DNA of 64,000 nt from Polytrichum commune (taxonomy: Eukaryota > Streptophyta > Polytrichopsida > Polytrichales > Polytrichaceae): assembly GCA_950295325.1 (NCBI GenBank), contig OX485806.1, positions 28,954,001 to 29,018,000 of the forward strand, written 5' to 3'. The notes under the pieces were generated by a model. It ran no database searches. It saw only the letters and a program-made list of their open reading frames with translations, and was not told the DNA's origin. Positions within the stretch are counted from its first letter, which is position 1. Each line of letters opens with the position of its first letter. The position numbers were made by a program, and so were the translations under genes. Positions 49,786 through 63,100 of this stretch are shown here, piece by piece.

Positions 49786-52345
49786 TGAATGCTAATGCCC
49801 ATTTTATAATTCACATAAAATCCGCTAGAATTCTCTAGCAAATGGGGTTTCATTTTGAAATGATCATTTTTATTATACCTTGTATGCAAACTTCATACAA
49901 AGGTTGACTAATAATCATTTGTTTCTTTAAGACCTCACAATTTTTTTTTCTTTTTTGGAAAAGATATGAGGCTAAAATTGAACAATGTTATGTAGATTTG
50001 ATAAAAGCAGTGTCAAGTTCTTCATACCTCTTGATATTGTTTTTCAAAGTTCATTTGAATGAAACCAACTATATATGGTTCTTGTATTTCAATAGTCATA
50101 GACACAACTCAAGTCTTTTGGTTTTCTATAGGCTAACGTTAAAAAAAATCACGCATACTTAATGTTTTGATGTTGTTTAACAACAACACAAATATGATGC
50201 CAAAGACTTGGATTGAACCCATTTCGGTATTGACATCTTACCTTCTTGTTTGTTTTCTTCATGGTTGTTACCTTAAGAAGATGCATAACATCTTGGTTTT
50301 TTTTAAGCCTCCTCATTGGTCTCTTCAAGATCAAGTTCTTTGACATTGTTTTCTCCTTTCCATACTTCTAATTGAAATTTGCAAACTCCACTTCCACCGT
50401 TCTCTCCCTTTCTTCCTTAGAAATTGGTGTAGAAAAAAACTATATTCTAATTGGTTATGCTTTAGAGTCATTGCCCTAAACACACACCACAATCTAGCAA
50501 TAGAAGACCAAATTAAAAAGATAGCAACATATACAAAAGACCACTAAATGAGATTGAGGCATTCAATTAGGTTAAGCACGCTAAGGCCGCCACAAACGGA
50601 TGAAAAAAGTACAAAATCTTTCATTGTCATGAACTAGCCTTTTTATTAAAGTGCCAAATCTTTTATAATTTATAAATTTTTTATAATTTTGAATTAATAT
50701 ATTGCTACCATGCGGATTCACTTTCTCCACTTTAATTAATTATTCGGCATGAGATACCAACCTGATGGCCGGGTACGGTACATGCCATCTATGTATATGT
50801 TAAAACATTACATCATGTTAGTACATTGCCTTCAAAGAAATTAAAACATTATTAATGGACATGTTCCACATGTCCAAGTATTTTCACTAGTGCCTGAAGT
50901 GTTGAAAACACCCAATAAGATAAAATTGAAATATCAATTGCACATGCCTAATCTTTTGGGTATTCCAAATGAGGTGTACAAGTTGCTAATATATCAAGTA
51001 TCAAAATATTGAACAGAATCATGCCCAATCACCTAAAAGTCTAGCTGAATGTTTTGGTTTGAGAATGGCATGAGGTGCAACTTGCACAAACCAAGTGTGC
51101 ACTACACTATGCCGCAAGAACAATGCCTTCCACATCTTTCTAGACTTATCATATGATTTAGTTTGTCATGATTCCACCCTTTGTCAACATTACTCACTTT
51201 CATAGAATCCAATTTTGACCATTTGAGGTTTTCATAATACTACATTGTGGTTGCCACATCATCACTCCAAACCACTTTAGCACCAATTGGAGGTCCATCA
51301 TGAAAAGAGTACTTTTGGAGGATAATGCTCAAGGTTCCCTCCAAACTGATGCTTTGAAAAGTGGATTTGGTGTCACAAAGTTATTTTTCTTAATTGATAA
51401 ACATTGTTATTGATGTAGCAAAACCACACATTTACAATGTAATCAGCAAATGCAATTCACATTGTATAGGTACATATAATCATGTATTTAATACATCCTA
51501 AGACTTGTCATAATTCTACACATGCTGACCTTGGTTGCAAAATGTCAACCGAAACTAATGAAGATTTTCAAACCAAGGTTTTTAACATTTTACCTTTGGA
51601 AATACTTAAATGTAGCTCATGGACTAAAATAGAAGGAACTATCATATGGATGCAAACTATGACTTTGGGTCAACAAGTTTCCTTGATGTATGTTCCAAAA
51701 ACAAGCCTACCCCTTGCACTCAAAGGCTAAAAGCTTTCAAGTTGCTTATGCATTCTAGGTATCTTTAAGCTTTCAGTTGTAATGCATATATGTCAAGTTC
51801 TCCTAAGTTTTGGACTGGCCAAAAGAATTTTAATCTACTCACTTTGATTACCACAAACCACAAGACAATGAATGAAGACAGCTCATCTGGTTCCTTGAAT
51901 TTAACCATTTGTTTTCAAAGAAAACTATGCACAGTCCAAAACCTGCTTCAGAATCCCCATACAGAGGCAGTCTGGGTGTGCGATTCATTTTCTAATGATC
52001 TTTCCCTCACAAACTTCCATTCAGCTGTGTAAAAATTGAAGTTATTTTAATTTACATTCACAAGTGCAGAGCAAACCTGTCTCCTTTCAAATATCAGAGA
52101 ACGGAAAATTTTCAACTTCCACACTCATAACTTCCCAAATGGAAAATTATACATAGGCAGACTGCTAAAGGCCATAAGATTGCAATTCATATTACTATAA
52201 AACCCCCAGATTGTGCTTCCACATGGGAGGAAAAACCATTACAATGGTTAATCAGTGCAAAATTTCCTTCAAGGAGCCTCAGGATTTTCAAGCTCTTCAA
52301 GTATCAATGTTGCAATTTGCTTCAAGAAAAATACATACGTAGCTA
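49786..52345. other. AT-rich intergenic region without supported genes
   Basis: On the minus strand near 51130-51310 a partly open stretch (GPPIGAKVVWSDDVAT) is not attributable to a family. The remainder shows nothing I can support. The right end carries the NOC3 3' UTR. Confidence 0.45.
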
Positions 52346-55300
52346 CTACTTTTCAGTTTTATGTTTCTTGGTTACCCTAGACACAGACTTACTAGGCTTT
52401 TTTGATCTGCTAGACAAGTATACCTTATGTAGCTCAAGACAGGCTAACACTTTTTTATGTTCTCTCCTTAACTCCTCGTTATCTCTATGACCCCTTTGAA
52501 CCCGAAACTCTTTAGCCAGATTCCTACCAAGTATTTCTAATTCACTTGAATTACAATTATCGACTTCCTCCAGGTTGACATGACCCCCTGACACTGTTAC
52601 TAAGTCATTCAAAGAGGCAACTGAGAGTGGTCCTGCATCCTTGTACGATTTTCTCTTGACAGATTTGGGAGGCGCCTGCACTGCGGGCCGGAAGCCACCC
52701 TCTCTTGTTGAATACAATTCAATGGCTTCTGAAGGAGACAACGATGAAAGAAGGGTACTCTCTGTCATTGCAGACATGCTAGAAATTTCAGTCGCAAGTT
52801 TTACAACCCCTGGATGTGCATGTTGGCGCAGAAGAGTCACTTCCCATAAAACAGATGAAAGTGCTCCACTTACATCCGGATCATCCCCATCGGCTTGATA
52901 TATCTGCACATTTGATGCACATATCAAAAACTGTCGATTCACTTGGTGAAAATGAAATACGCAGTATGACTAGTGCAGTTCATGAATTGACAAACTTCTG
53001 GTGAAGAGCTATAACAAACTTCACAATAAACCATACAGGGCATTTCGAGTACATCCATGTCAAAAATCATGTAAGTTGTCCTGCATAGCATTCAAGGACC
53101 GAGGTGTGTTTATTCAGAAGACATGATTTGTACGAACCTCCAAATAGTATGGAAATGATGTATATTATTTGGTCTATGGTATTGAATCCATATTTCACAC
53201 GACCTATTAAAAGGAGGTGACAACAAATTAATATGTAACAACACTTGGTTACATATGGCTTCTGTTTGAGTCTAGGTCATTCATACAAGCTCATATTATC
53301 CTATCAATCGTTTTACAATTATGTATGCTCTGATGGGAATAATGCATATGATAAATGGCTAATTTTAGACAGTGTCACTTTTGACCATTTTAGCTTCAAA
53401 TGTCAAGAAGAAATGTAAACCCCTCTGTATGATACCTTGAGGCCCAGAATGGATCTCTAGAACATATTAGGGTTAACAACATACCGCCATATTGCCACCA
53501 ATGGAACCACCTCCTCCATCATTGTCCAGAAGATTTCTGCACTTCTTGTAGCGTTGTAGTAGAAAGCGGACAGTCACAAGAGCTGCAAAGCCAAAGATAA
53601 AGTGCTCAGAACCAAACTCTTGCAACTCTTGTAACTCCTGGTGGCAGAAAGCTTCAATCGCAAATTCTTCAGTCAAAAAATTTAACCAACATCCACAAAA
53701 AATTCTTCTCAAATGATCATATAGGTCCTCCCACACATACACCAACCCCCAATTATGTTGACCATTGAACCTAGAATGGTTAACAAACTTTGAGCACATA
53801 GTCCAATCTTCTTGAAACATGTGTCATTTTGGTGTCCAATCTTTGATCCACACCTGACTCCACACCACTCAAATTGAGATAAGTAATCACATTAGGCATG
53901 CTTACCTTATGTTCCCAAAGATTCAAAATAGGTTGTCTGAGCTTATTCTAACAAGAGAAATAAGGATAACTCTTTACCAGCCATAGACTCTGCAGGTCCG
54001 AGATGAAGAGAGACAGTCGCCAGTCGCTTCAAAAACGCAGCTGCTCTTTGCATATCATGTTGCCGATTCTCCCATAACATCACTTGCAGTGCCTGAGCAA
54101 GAACGTTGGAGTACTTTTCCTCGTCTCTAAAAAGATCACAATCAAAATAAACATGTTTTACTGCACATGACTATAGCATTTTGCAAAAGCAAAATCCACT
54201 CACATGCTGGTTGAAATGAAAACAGAGCAATCATAGTTGGCCACTAACCTCAATAGTCCTATTAGTGTGGATGGAAATTTAATATGGAGATTTCATATGG
54301 GCCACTCAAGTTGTCCAGGCAGGGTGGAATTAATGTGCACCCAAGACCTGGTGCCTTCTCAGAAGTCTTCCTAAAACCTCCCAGAAACTTGGAAATTGCA
54401 AGTGCAGGGACAAAAATAGCATAAATTGAAACATTCACCCACACCAAATTTCTAAAAAATATATTAATGTTCCCATACTAGTTTTAAAGTAGAAATTTGG
54501 CATGAGTTGAAGATTAGTTTGGCCCACACTAATAGAACTATTTAAAGTAGTAGGCAAGTAACCTATCCTCACCTTACAGAGTTGAATTCAAACACCAAAT
54601 TGTAGAGTTGAAGATAAAAGTCCCTCAAGTCGATTGTGAGAGCATCCAAGTTACTGCGGATGATCTTGAATGCAATCATACAACACTGTAGTCGCTCCCC
54701 AACTGTTAGTAAATCCTCACGATTCGCATCCTCGGCATTATTGCCTCCAGCTGCTAGTTTACCAAGTGTAACCAAGAGATCACCCATAAAATCTACATTT
54801 ATTAAGTAAGAAAATTTACTTAGACCATCCAGAGAAGGTCCCAGTAGTGGCCGCAAGCCAATTGACACCACTCCTTCATCTACATCCCGTATAATCGAAG
54901 CAATTGCCCTGCACAATAATCAAGAATCCCCACTCCTGCTCAAAATGTGGTTTGCAACCAACTTACTTTCCAAAAACGAATATCGATGCATTTTTTCCTT
55001 TTTCTACTGACGATGGAAGTGACATACCTCTCATCAGGAGGCTCCAAACAAACTTTCAAGACACGGAAATAGGTCTCAAAGATAGCAGCCAAAGTCTGCG
55101 TTTGAAATTTCTTCCTTGCTACAACATCAGGTGCAGTTGAAGCTTCTTTAAAATCTGCTTTTACCTGCGCCCATAGCCTATGTGTCAGGATATGTTGGAA
55201 TCTCAACTTGAAGTACTAAAAATTGAAGCAAACTGCAGACAAGTCTTCTTCTGGGCTATCCGGAGACAACATCACTAATCTCATTGAGCAGCTATACACT

Positions 55301-58300
55301 CAAAAGACAGAACTTTTGTATGAATCACATTGAGCCTGAGGGATGTCTGAGATTCCTTTAGAGATTCAAAATATTGTATATTAATGTTGAACCTAAATAC
55401 AAATCAACCCTTAAAAACTCTCTGTAAGGTTGTGTAGTCACCTCCTTCCGCAGTTGTGCAGCAAGCTCTCTCTTCTTTTCCCTTTTCTCTTTCTTCTCTA
55501 CTCGCTTTGATTTCTTTGTACCATTTTTCTCTGCCAGTTTATCAGTGGTCGTAGATCTTTCCAGATCTTCATCGAAGGACAGCGCAAGAAATACCTGATT
55601 TTACAGAACCAGTGCAAAGACTCAGAGATGGTGAATTTTAACAAGCTTCCACCTTGAAATCTAGAAGTTCTCACATGAAGAGATCTCAAATTGCTAATCC
55701 CAAAACCTCCTGTCAGAAAATGAAAGAATCAAAACAAAGAAACTGCAGGAGAAACCATTTGGCAAGACAATCAGCTCATAGAAAGTGTTTGGTACAGAGT
55801 CCCATAGGTTGCACAAAATCAAAATCCTATTCTTCTGAACAAGAAGGGTTCTCCATAAATGGTTGTAGACCTATTCAAAGAAAATAATAATTCAATTAAC
55901 CCTGTTAATTCACTCATTCCATTAAAATCATAGGAAACATCCACTCCTTCAAGATAGTTTTAAAACACATGGAATCTCTTATTTCTGTGGAAAAAGAGTC
56001 CACCTCTCAATGACTGGTCTGCAGAAAGAAAAAGAAGACTGTCAGACTCTGGCAGACATAGCAGAGGAAACAAGAGGAACCGACCTTCTGAACAACTACA
56101 ACAATACAACTTTGCTAGAATTGTTACCTCCACGACAGATGAGCGTACTCGGCAGCGCCGTTCCTTAACAAGCTCTGTAATCAATTGCACAGCCTCCACA
56201 GTAGCTTCTCCTCCATGCCTTGCTTCATTCTGGAACAGGGACTTGATAGCATCACAACTCATTTGGCTGCACACATAACAATCTTAGCAAATCCATAACT
56301 ATATTACATAGTAATTTCAAGTAATAAACAGTAGCTTGATTCCATGTGAACTGTGTGGATAAAGGAATGGCAGTCAAGGTACACTTTCATAAGCCATTAT
56401 ACTTTAAACCAATGCCTTCACAAACTACATATTAGCATGTTAGTGTAGGATGGTACTCTAGTATTCCTGCACAATCTATATGACAATATTTGAGTAATAA
56501 ACACCAGTGTAAAGCATTGTGGACAAGGGAAGGGCAGTAGTTTTGACCTGATGTCATTGTCATAGGACATCATGCGTGGAACAACAGCCTTCAGCAAACT
56601 ATCTCGATAATTGAAGTGTGGAGCTGCTTCTAGAAGCCCACACATACATTTCAGTGCAGTCCGTCGTCTTGGTTTTGACTTGGCTGCTCGTTTAATCAAT
56701 GTCTGTACATAGGTCTGCGTAAAGTGGTACATTGATTCAGCATGTGATATTGCAACCAAGGTAATGAAGATGCTCCTCTGACATTGAGTTTTATGACCTC
56801 TACTTTATTCTCTTCCTCTTCACCAAGGGGCTCTTAACCCCTGAAGGACATAGGGGCTCAATGTACAGTATCTACACACTTCCTACGAGCCTCACCAAGT
56901 CTTAAAATTATATATTACACATTTGGAGGCTTCAATTTAGATACATAAATTAAACCTCCATATCTTCTGTCAAGGAAAATGCAGCATTGATGATCAAAAT
57001 GATAAATATGTATTTGTATTCAAGGGCAACCAGGCTATGTATTTGAACCCAATTCTTCAATAACACTGCCTTCAACCAATTTGAAAAGTACACTAGAAGA
57101 ATCGGTTGATATTAGGTAGGGTGACTTTTGACACAGTAGCTAAAAATAGAATTATGTAACTGAAATGCATGTTTTTGTGCATTGAGAGGGCTCAGATTGG
57201 GCCTATTGTACACTTCAGGGTTAAGAACATCTATATTGTCATGCTTCCATCAGTAAGAGCAAGTCACAGAGAATAACTTCACAAACAAGCAGGTTCTGCC
57301 GGAGTTTTTTCATCCACATAAGAATAACAGAGGTCTCAAAACATCACCTGGTAATGGCGGAGAAGTGCTGTCTCAAAGTCTCGCAATTTTTTAACTTCTT
57401 TTGATACTGCCATTTCCAACTCCTTCTCTGTCGGCAACCTTATACGGTACCTGACAAAACCACATAGTGGCCTTCAGAATAAAGATGTACAAAAGAGTAC
57501 CCTTGCTCAAATACAAAAAGGAAATTGAATTAGCTGCAAGTCCAACGGGGATAAACTTGGAAGTCAAGGAGAAGAACTTGCTAAAAATAACTCAAAATTC
57601 TCACAACTGTACTAAACAATGGAAGAGATAACCTCACTGTCTTACCCTGGCAAAATATCCTTGAAAACCATCATAGAGGACAGCAGTGCCAAGCATGCTA
57701 TAGTATCATCGCGATCCAAACACATCTCATTAAGTTCCTTCAAAGATGCAAGGTTGCCTTCGGGATCAGCCCTCAATGCTATCCCTAGCTCTGCCATTTG
57801 TGCCTTTAGCGCAACCCGCCTTTGCTGTACCGATATGTAACTAACTTCTTCCTCCTAAACATGTCCCACATCAACAGGATCATCAATTCCTGCTTTTCAA
57901 AAGCAATGCAATAACTCCCTTGAGGCTCATCAGGATTTAGACTTCATTAATTCTCATATTTCAGCAAAAATTGTGAAGGTAGATACCTTTAAAAAGAGAA
58001 AAAAAACTGAAGTCATTTCCCCACATGCACATATTACCCACTATCTACATTGCGCATTCCATACCTGCGCATCCTCCTCAGCTACCTCTTCCACGTCCCC
58101 ATTAACTGCAGGTTTCTCCACTTTCCCATTCAATTTTTCTGCTTTCTCCTTCTTCCTTTGCTCTTTCATCAGTTGTCGGCGCTCTGCCTTAGTGAGCTTC
58201 ATTTTCTTTTCTTCCGGTTGCTCTTCAACCGCCGCAGGAGCTTCTTCAGCAGTTTGAACCGTTGTCTCTGTGGCTGTTCCATTTGCTTGCTGCAGTAGTG

Positions 58301-59287
58301 CCCTCCGGTTCATCACCTTGGAATCTTCAACTACATAATCCGACAAATCAAGTTACACAACAACACCATGGGAGCTGAAAAGGCAGACCCCTCTTGACAA
58401 ATTAGAAAACAAACTCAATGTTTCCATTTTATGCCAATATGAACAGGACGTGTTCCACAAAATTATGCCCTGAATTCACATTAATGCAAGATGGTATCAA
58501 GCTTCAAGTGCACTATTAACATAAACAGCAGACCTGGATAAACCTATCAAACTTGATATTGCCAGTTATACCTTTATGGACAGGACGCATTTTACATAAT
58601 TATATCGCAAATTCACATTCAATGCAAGATGGTATCAAGCTTCAATTGCGTGATCAACAAAAAACAGCAGAGCTCAAGGAACCTACCCGAAACTTGATTG
58701 GCAGTAGACCGGTAGCTAAGCTCGCCCGTAAGCGATTTCACAGGTAAAGCATCAACCGGATCCACAGACATAGCTTCTGCATTCTCATCCACTTTCGCCG
58801 CAATGCGTTCTTGCCTTTCCTCATACTGACTCTCCAAGTCTTGCGTCTGTTTCGTCTGCTTCGTCTGTTTCTCATATTTTTTCGAGACCTTTGACCCTCC
58901 TAAAGATCTGATGAAAGACAGACAAACAAGGGCTTCTTCAAATTCACAAACCTAAAAATAATCAAAAAACTAACATGTTACAATACACCACAAACATTTT
59001 ACAACCACACACGAAATGAGCACCAAAGAGCTTGGAAACTGAATTGCAACTCACTTGTCTATGGTGGCTGTATCCAAGTTGGCCATAAACCCGGCATACT
59101 GAGCATGCTTTTGCACAAAATCCAAATCCTCATCAGACACATGAACATCTTCTTCATTCACATTCGGCGGCAGGTCGGGAACACCTGGGACTCCCTGCTT
59201 CTGTTTCCGCTTGCCTACTGGCCCTTGAGCAGCATCGTTGCTCTTCTTTTTCCTCTTGTTGCTTACGCCCCCCTTCATGCCCGCCAT
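52346..59287 (-). CDS. NOC3: Nucleolar complex protein 3 (NOC3)
   Basis: NOC3 works with NOC2 in nuclear export of pre-60S ribosomes and, in yeast, in replication licensing. Thirteen minus-strand exons: 59287-59055, 58907-58687, 58330-58065, 57854-57646, 57450-57348, 56714-56548, 56266-56128, 55594-55442, 55164-55028, 54908-54573, 54126-53978, 53582-53485, 52903-52346; 922 aa in frame. Signatures: PDLPPNVNEEDVHVSDEDLD, a Lys/Glu-rich segment KAERRQLMKEQRKK, GYRIRLPTEKELEMAVSKEV, CMCGLLEAAPHFNYRDSLL (NOC3 domain), ARHGGEATVEAV, the basic run KKSKRVEKKEKREKKREL, and the CBF/Mak21 part ending CRNLLDNDGGGGSIGG and DPDVSGALSSVLWE. Exon 10 ends at AAG|gtgagg rather than the nearby gtaagg, because only that keeps phase with exon 11. 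Intact. Confidence 0.93.
53690..53900. mobile_element. Family A fragment in a NOC3 intron
   Basis: Matches 14440-14620: both contain ATGTTGAC(C/T)AT, TAGAATGGTTA, CATGTGTC(A)TTTTTGGTGTCC-like text and CACACC..ACCACTCAAAT. It lies in the intron between NOC3 exons 11 and 12. No termini remain. Confidence 0.55.
54248..54546. mobile_element. MITE, family B, in a NOC3 intron
   Basis: About 300 bp with terminal inverted repeats AATAGTCCTATTAGTGTGG and CCACACTAATAGAACTATT (one mismatch plus the end bases). It sits between exons 10 and 11 of NOC3, ending only about 25 bp from the exon 10 donor. No coding capacity. Confidence 0.8.
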
Positions 59288-59404
59288 CGCAACAAAACTT
59301 AAACCCTCGAAACTCAAAAACCCACCACACTCAATCCGTGGTATACATGAAGAAGGCTGTGCCACTCTTAGGAGCGCTGCAGCCTGCCTTCGGAGGTTGG
59401 ACAA

Positions 59405-59462
59405 GGGTTTAGGGTTTAAGGGTCCACCAGATAGGAGAAAGGGAGAGAGGGAGAGAGGGAAA
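59405..59462 (-). promoter_or_regulatory. Telo-box and polypurine tract upstream of NOC3
   Basis: At 59405-59417 the minus strand reads AAACCCTAAACCC, a telo-box typical of plant ribosome-biogenesis promoters. At 59431-59462 there is a GAGAGG-type tract (CT-rich on the coding strand), common in plant leaders. Both lie within 180 bp of the start codon. A site II element (TGGGCY) was not seen next to it. Confidence 0.6.
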
Positions 59463-60004
59463 GAAGTCAAAGGTTTTTCCTCATTCTTTATTTTTCTCCT
59501 TTTGAGAGTTTTCCTTACCAAAGTGTAGCAAACCTCATATAAGGGAATTACAAAGCATGATTAATTGTCCAATGACCATTCCCCATACATGATTTGGCAT
59601 GTCAAGATATCTAACGTGGTTGCTTATGTGTGGCATTCTTGTTGGCTGTACCTGTTGAACCACTTTCCACATCATCATTGGGTGTATGTGTCCCCCCCTG
59701 TTCCAGGTTCACATATGAACTCACAGCTATGATCAAGGTGAAGCGTCACTCATTTATGCCAAACACAAGAAGTTTCCCTTGCATTCATCTCAATTTGCAG
59801 GTTTCATCCTTGATATTCATATGTTAATCTAGTTTGGAATTCAGCCACGTAAATGATATAATATCGAGTCAAGGCATATTACCTATCAAGTGACTTCCAT
59901 TGGGCGAATTGTTGAGTGGTCTACCAACTAGTTATGATGTTTGTTCCTCACTAACATAGATTGCACATTTGATGGGGGTCCAAATGTGAAATTTTTGTTA
60001 AACA

Positions 60005-60130
60005 TGTGAAGGGTTTAGGTTTTAATGGTTAGGCAGCTAGGGGAGAGAGAAGAGAAGCCAAAAGTTTTTCCTCGCTTTTGGTTTTTAGCTTTCTAAGAAA
60101 TCTCTTACTAAGTTGTACTTGAATTTTGTT
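60005..60130. repeat. Diverged duplicate of the NOC3 upstream region
   Basis: Compared with 59400-59525 it shares GGGTTTAGG..TTTAA.GG, a GGGAGAGAG-type tract, GAAG.CAAA.GTTTTTCCTC and CTTAC.AA.GT. The copy lies ~600 bp further upstream and has no NOC3 coding exon beside it. Confidence 0.55.
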
Positions 60131-63100
60131 CCAAAATGCGTTACATCCGACGGATGGAAAGTTTCAATAACTTTTGTAATGAGAAGTTTACATGTATTAT
60201 ATATATAATATAGACCTATTTTGTCATGGTTTACATACTGTGTTTGTAATTGAGATAATTATCACGTCAAATTGAAAACCTTAGTATGAAGTACACAAGC
60301 TTGTTATCTAACATATACTTTGTTATGTATACCTTTGATTCTCTTTATTCTATTCTCATATACAAGGGGTTTTATTTCATAGTCAATTATACACGTTAAA
60401 ATTCCACTTGAGGAATAGCTTTTCCCCTCCCTCCCTTCTCATTGCAGGGGGAGAAACAATACCTTATTGCACGGTTCATGTAACTATGTCGACCATGATA
60501 AAATGGACAATCTTGATGGTGAATGTGGACCGAGGTGTGGATCCCACATTATTATTCTATTTTTATAATATTTATGTAAACATATGAATTTGATTTAATT
60601 GGTAAAAAAACCATGACTTGATTAACATGGTAGGAGTAGCCCCATAAATGAAGGAAAAATGGATGCCACTCAAATAGGGTGTTTTCTAGAAATATATATA
60701 TAAATTTATTAAATTTAAACATAAAAATTAAAAAAATTACCAGTCCACAAAAATGTTGTTAATTTATTAATTGTTTGAAATGGTATAGTACTTTTATTGT
60801 TCGAAGTGCTTGAATAGTCTCTATGAAAGAACTAATTTGACCTTGAAAAAAAAAACTTTTGAAATACATTCACAACCACTTTTTGGCTCAATCATTTAGG
60901 GGTTAGACCTAAACAATCTACCCAAAACTTTTGAAGGAATTTAACCTAGGGAACTTCATGTGAACTCCACTGGGAACATAGGGAACCCTTTGGGAACCTT
61001 CAAATCCCACACAAATGCTCTCATACGATGGGATGAATAATCAACTCTTTCATCTTGCAAACATTGATTTTTCATTTGCTGGAATTTCATCCGTCGGAAG
61101 TTTTTTTTTCCGGGCTACTTGAACAATTTCATAGACCGTAGGATGGGGCTTTATGAATGGATGGCTTGGATGTGGTCTGCCCACGACCACACACCCTCCA
61201 TTCACAACGCTTCAGTGACATGGGGATGATGGCGGTATTTCAATTTATTCAGTTCATGACCATTTAAAAGGGACAGGTAATCGTCATTGTTTGATCACAA
61301 TCACAACTACAACCATCTTCGTGAACTTCGTGAAGTAGATGGTTGTAGTTGTCATCGTAGCATTTTCTTCAGTTCTATGTTATTTGTAGTTGCGACCATA
61401 GCACTCGATGGACAATTTTGGCTAATGTTACATTATTATCAACATTAATTATTTCCTTTTATAACAAAACATCTTTAAATTTGAAATCCCTCTTGTTGAC
61501 ATCTAAAACTTGCATCACATTGCAATCTTGACTTCCAATTGCCGACAGTGGCACTTTAGCCAAACAATTTGGACTTGCCCAACATTAGGTGCACACAAAA
61601 ATTCTGAGGTGACGTGGCCGCCTGAGAGGGCGGCATTTTGGGAAAAGGCTATAAGCCTCCTCCTCGACAAATTTGGACAATGACAAAACCTGTGTGATTT
61701 TGAAGATTTCTCAACTTCTCCTTGTCTATGTTACACTTTTTTTATTTATGAATGAATGCTATTATGTTAAAAAAATTTGAAATGACACGAAAAGACCATC
61801 GTAATTTGTTACATTAGGAAGCATATGATTATGTCAATATTTACTCTCAAGTGACTTTGATCTACCATGATCATCTAGTCTAAATGGGCCGTGAACTACC
61901 ATGATCATATATTGTAAATTGGACATGAATATGGTGTGGGCTGAAGATTATTGTGGTTCACATTTATATTGAACTTTGACAAGTAACCTTGATTGCCATA
62001 AACTAGTTCAAAGACATGCATGTGATCATGACTTATGAATTGATGTTCCATGTAACCCCAAAACATCCTATCCCAATCCCCTATTAAAAATAAAAATAAA
62101 AACATTAAAAAATAAAAAAACACGGTCCAACAATGAGGGCCTCACTAGTTGTAGCACAATGACAAATGGACAACCTCAACGTCTCAAGTGCATTGTGTAG
62201 AGATTATCATGGTTCGCATTTAACATGACATCTAGGTGTAGTTGTGAAGATGCTATTGAAACTCTACGTGTACATATGATTAAGTAATATTATAAACATA
62301 CATGCATTATATTAAAGTGCCTAGAATGTCATGTGGTTTGTATGGAGATGGGAAACGTATCTAGAAGGATACTCGTAGATATGTCATGTATACTTGTGAG
62401 TCCTTCTTGGCTTGAGAACAAAACAATCCTTGATCGTAGATTGTATCCATTCACGTATATCAACAATGCTCAAGGACACAACCTCGTAACAAGTTCAATG
62501 TTAATTTATGTATAAATGCCATAGGTACTTAACTTCCAATCTTTCATATACCCGAATCACTAGCACGGTCGGCCCCCAAGAAACCTCTAGTATCTTTTTA
62601 TGCATTCCAATGTTTTTGATATATTTAAGGCTCACTTACCAAAAGGAATCCAAAGTGTGGGACGAACCACTTGGTTGGAAAGTTAAACTAAACAAAAATG
62701 GTGTTGATTCCTTTGAGACCGGTGTATGCTCATGCAAGGAAATTTTTTATGGTTGCAATAACACACGCACAACGTCATGTTGTTCAACATCCTCTTTGCA
62801 ATTTCAACACTCATTTTTCCATATACATTTCTTAAAATGTTACATGTGGTGAGCATATGGTTGTCATTACAGTAGTTTTCTAGAAACTTGGACAAAGAGA
62901 TAATTAATTTTAAAGGTGCCTAATTTTTTGGGAAATTCATTTTGTTGAGTGTTAAGAAAACCCCCCAAAAAATCAAATATTGCCTAAAATCACAATAATG
63001 GAAGTGACATTCATTGAAATCCACAAAGTAACATCAAATAACTTCAACAATGTCTTTACAATGCATCAATCTCACTCATGGTTTAAAAACAATGCAAGCA

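Noticed and set aside
43574-59287. Shared MAGMxGG starts of TAF13 and NOC3
   Set aside because: Only seven residues agree and the following sequences differ; Met-Ala-Gly starts are common in plants, so a shared exon is not supported.
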